In this document: positions 4,743 through 5,247 of the stretch, piece by piece
Layout: each line of letters begins with the position of its first letter
Position numbering within the stretch: position 1 is the first letter of the stretch
DNA from: Ruminococcus sp.
GTDB taxonomy: Bacteria > Bacillota > Clostridia > Oscillospirales > Acutalibacteraceae
Direction of reading: 5' to 3'
NCBI GenBank assembly: GCA_022510985.1
Contig: JAFLSL010000094.1
Span: 1 to 5,247 of the forward strand
Length of the DNA: 5,247 bases
The notes under the pieces: model-generated
Told to the model about the DNA's origin: nothing
Seen by the model: the letters and a program-made list of their open reading frames with translations, nothing else
Database searches by the model: none
Position numbers and translations under genes: made by a program

Positions 4743-5247
4743 ATGGAAGAAAGATCAGTTTATAAGGATATCTCACGCCGCACAAACGGTGACGTCTATG
4801 TCGGTGTTGTCGGTCCTGTTCGTACCGGAAAAAGTACATTCATAAAGAGGTTTATGGATACAATAGTTTTGCCTAATATAAGCGACGAGGGTGTCTACAG
4901 TCGTACAGTCGACGAATTACCTCAATCTTCGGGCGGCAGGACTATTATGACAACCGAGCCTAAATTTATCCCTGAAGAAAGCGTTGAAATCACTCTTTCC
5001 GATAAAGCAAATCTGAATGTTCGAATGGTAGATTGTGTTGGCTACGTTGTAGACAGTGCACTCGGTTATGTCGAGGACGAAGCTCCCCGGATGGTAAAAA
5101 CCCCTTGGTTTGACGAGGAAATTCCCTTTGAACAGGCAGCCGAAATAGGCACAAAAAAGGTTATCACCGACCACAGCACAATCGGTCTTGTTATAACAAC
5201 CGATGGCTCAATAACCGACCTTCCGCGTGAGGAATACGCCGCAGCGG
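4743..5247 (+). CDS. spoIVA: Stage IV sporulation protein A (SpoIVA), coat basement-layer ATPase, 3'-truncated by the window
   Basis: The first 168 codons are present; the family is about 490 residues, so roughly a third is seen. It begins MEERSVYKDISRRTNGDVYV and aligns without gaps to B. subtilis SpoIVA as I remember it over most of this stretch. The Walker A motif GPVRTGKST spans 24-32 with Lys30. DELPQSSGGRTIMTTEPKF follows at 57-75, including Thr70-Thr71 at the sensor-threonine position. The Walker B-like DCVGY is at 97-101 with Asp97. PRMVKTPWFDEEIPFEQAAE at 115-134 and DHSTIGLVITTDGSI at 143-157 are further family hallmarks. SpoIVA is a GTPase-fold protein that hydrolyses ATP to polymerise irreversibly on the outer forespore membrane, anchored by SpoVM, and forms the platform for the coat. 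All visible nucleotide-binding residues are intact. It starts 10 bases after sipL with its own AAGGAGG, so it belongs to the same operon. Confidence 0.97.
   Translation, partial: MEERSVYKDISRRTNGDVYVGVVGPVRTGKSTFIKRFMDTIVLPNISDEGVYSRTVDELPQSSGGRTIMTTEPKFIPEESVEITLSDKANLNVRMVDCVGYVVDSALGYVEDEAPRMVKTPWFDEEIPFEQAAEIGTKKVITDHSTIGLVITTDGSITDLPREEYAAA

Noticed and set aside
4639..5174. Minus-strand frames at 4639-4839 and 4917-5174
   Set aside because: They are antisense to the sipL end and to spoIVA, whose conserved Walker A and DCVGY motifs prove the plus-strand frame.

Overview
The window reads as low-GC Gram-positive chromosome from an anaerobic spore-former of the Clostridia (Oscillospiraceae/Ruminococcus type, most like Ruminococcus bromii and relatives). 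The reasons are AGGAGG-type ribosome binding sites, T-rich intrinsic terminators, Clostridia-type sporulation genes (a SipL protein rather than SpoVID), and a secreted starch-binding protein of the CBM26-CBM74 kind known from R. bromii. The species assignment is inference; no marker gene is present.

Layout, all genes on the + strand. (1) Positions 1-126: the last 41 codons of a gene ending in a bacterial Ig-like (BIG_2) domain, then an intrinsic terminator. (2) Positions 222-458: a compact two-gene unit of very small genes. An unrecognised 47-residue, two-helix membrane peptide is followed 3 bases later by a 29-residue SpoVM, then a perfect 17-bp hairpin terminator. (3) Positions 512-3057: a strong sigma-A-like promoter and a large secreted protein of 828 residues: signal peptide, CBM26, Ig-like/FN3-like domain, CBM74, Thr/Pro linker, and two Lys-rich BIG_2 domains. 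Two terminators follow in tandem. (4) Positions 3146-5247: a sigma-E-like promoter, sipL (SPOCS/DUF3794 repeats plus C-terminal LysM), and spoIVA, which starts 10 bases after sipL and runs off the right edge after 168 codons.

How the genes work together: SpoVM is a tiny amphipathic peptide on the outer forespore membrane. It helps anchor SpoIVA, an ATPase that polymerises into the basal layer of the spore coat. SipL binds SpoIVA through its LysM domain in Clostridia. The window therefore holds three known parts of the coat basement layer within about 5 kb, plus an unrecognised membrane peptide cotranscribed with spoVM that is a candidate fourth part. The starch-binding gene between the two sporulation units has its own promoter and is closed off by terminators on both sides, so it looks like an independent vegetative gene. 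The most novel item is the 47-residue membrane peptide; the next is the dockerin-less CBM74 protein with its extremely basic Ig-like C-terminus.
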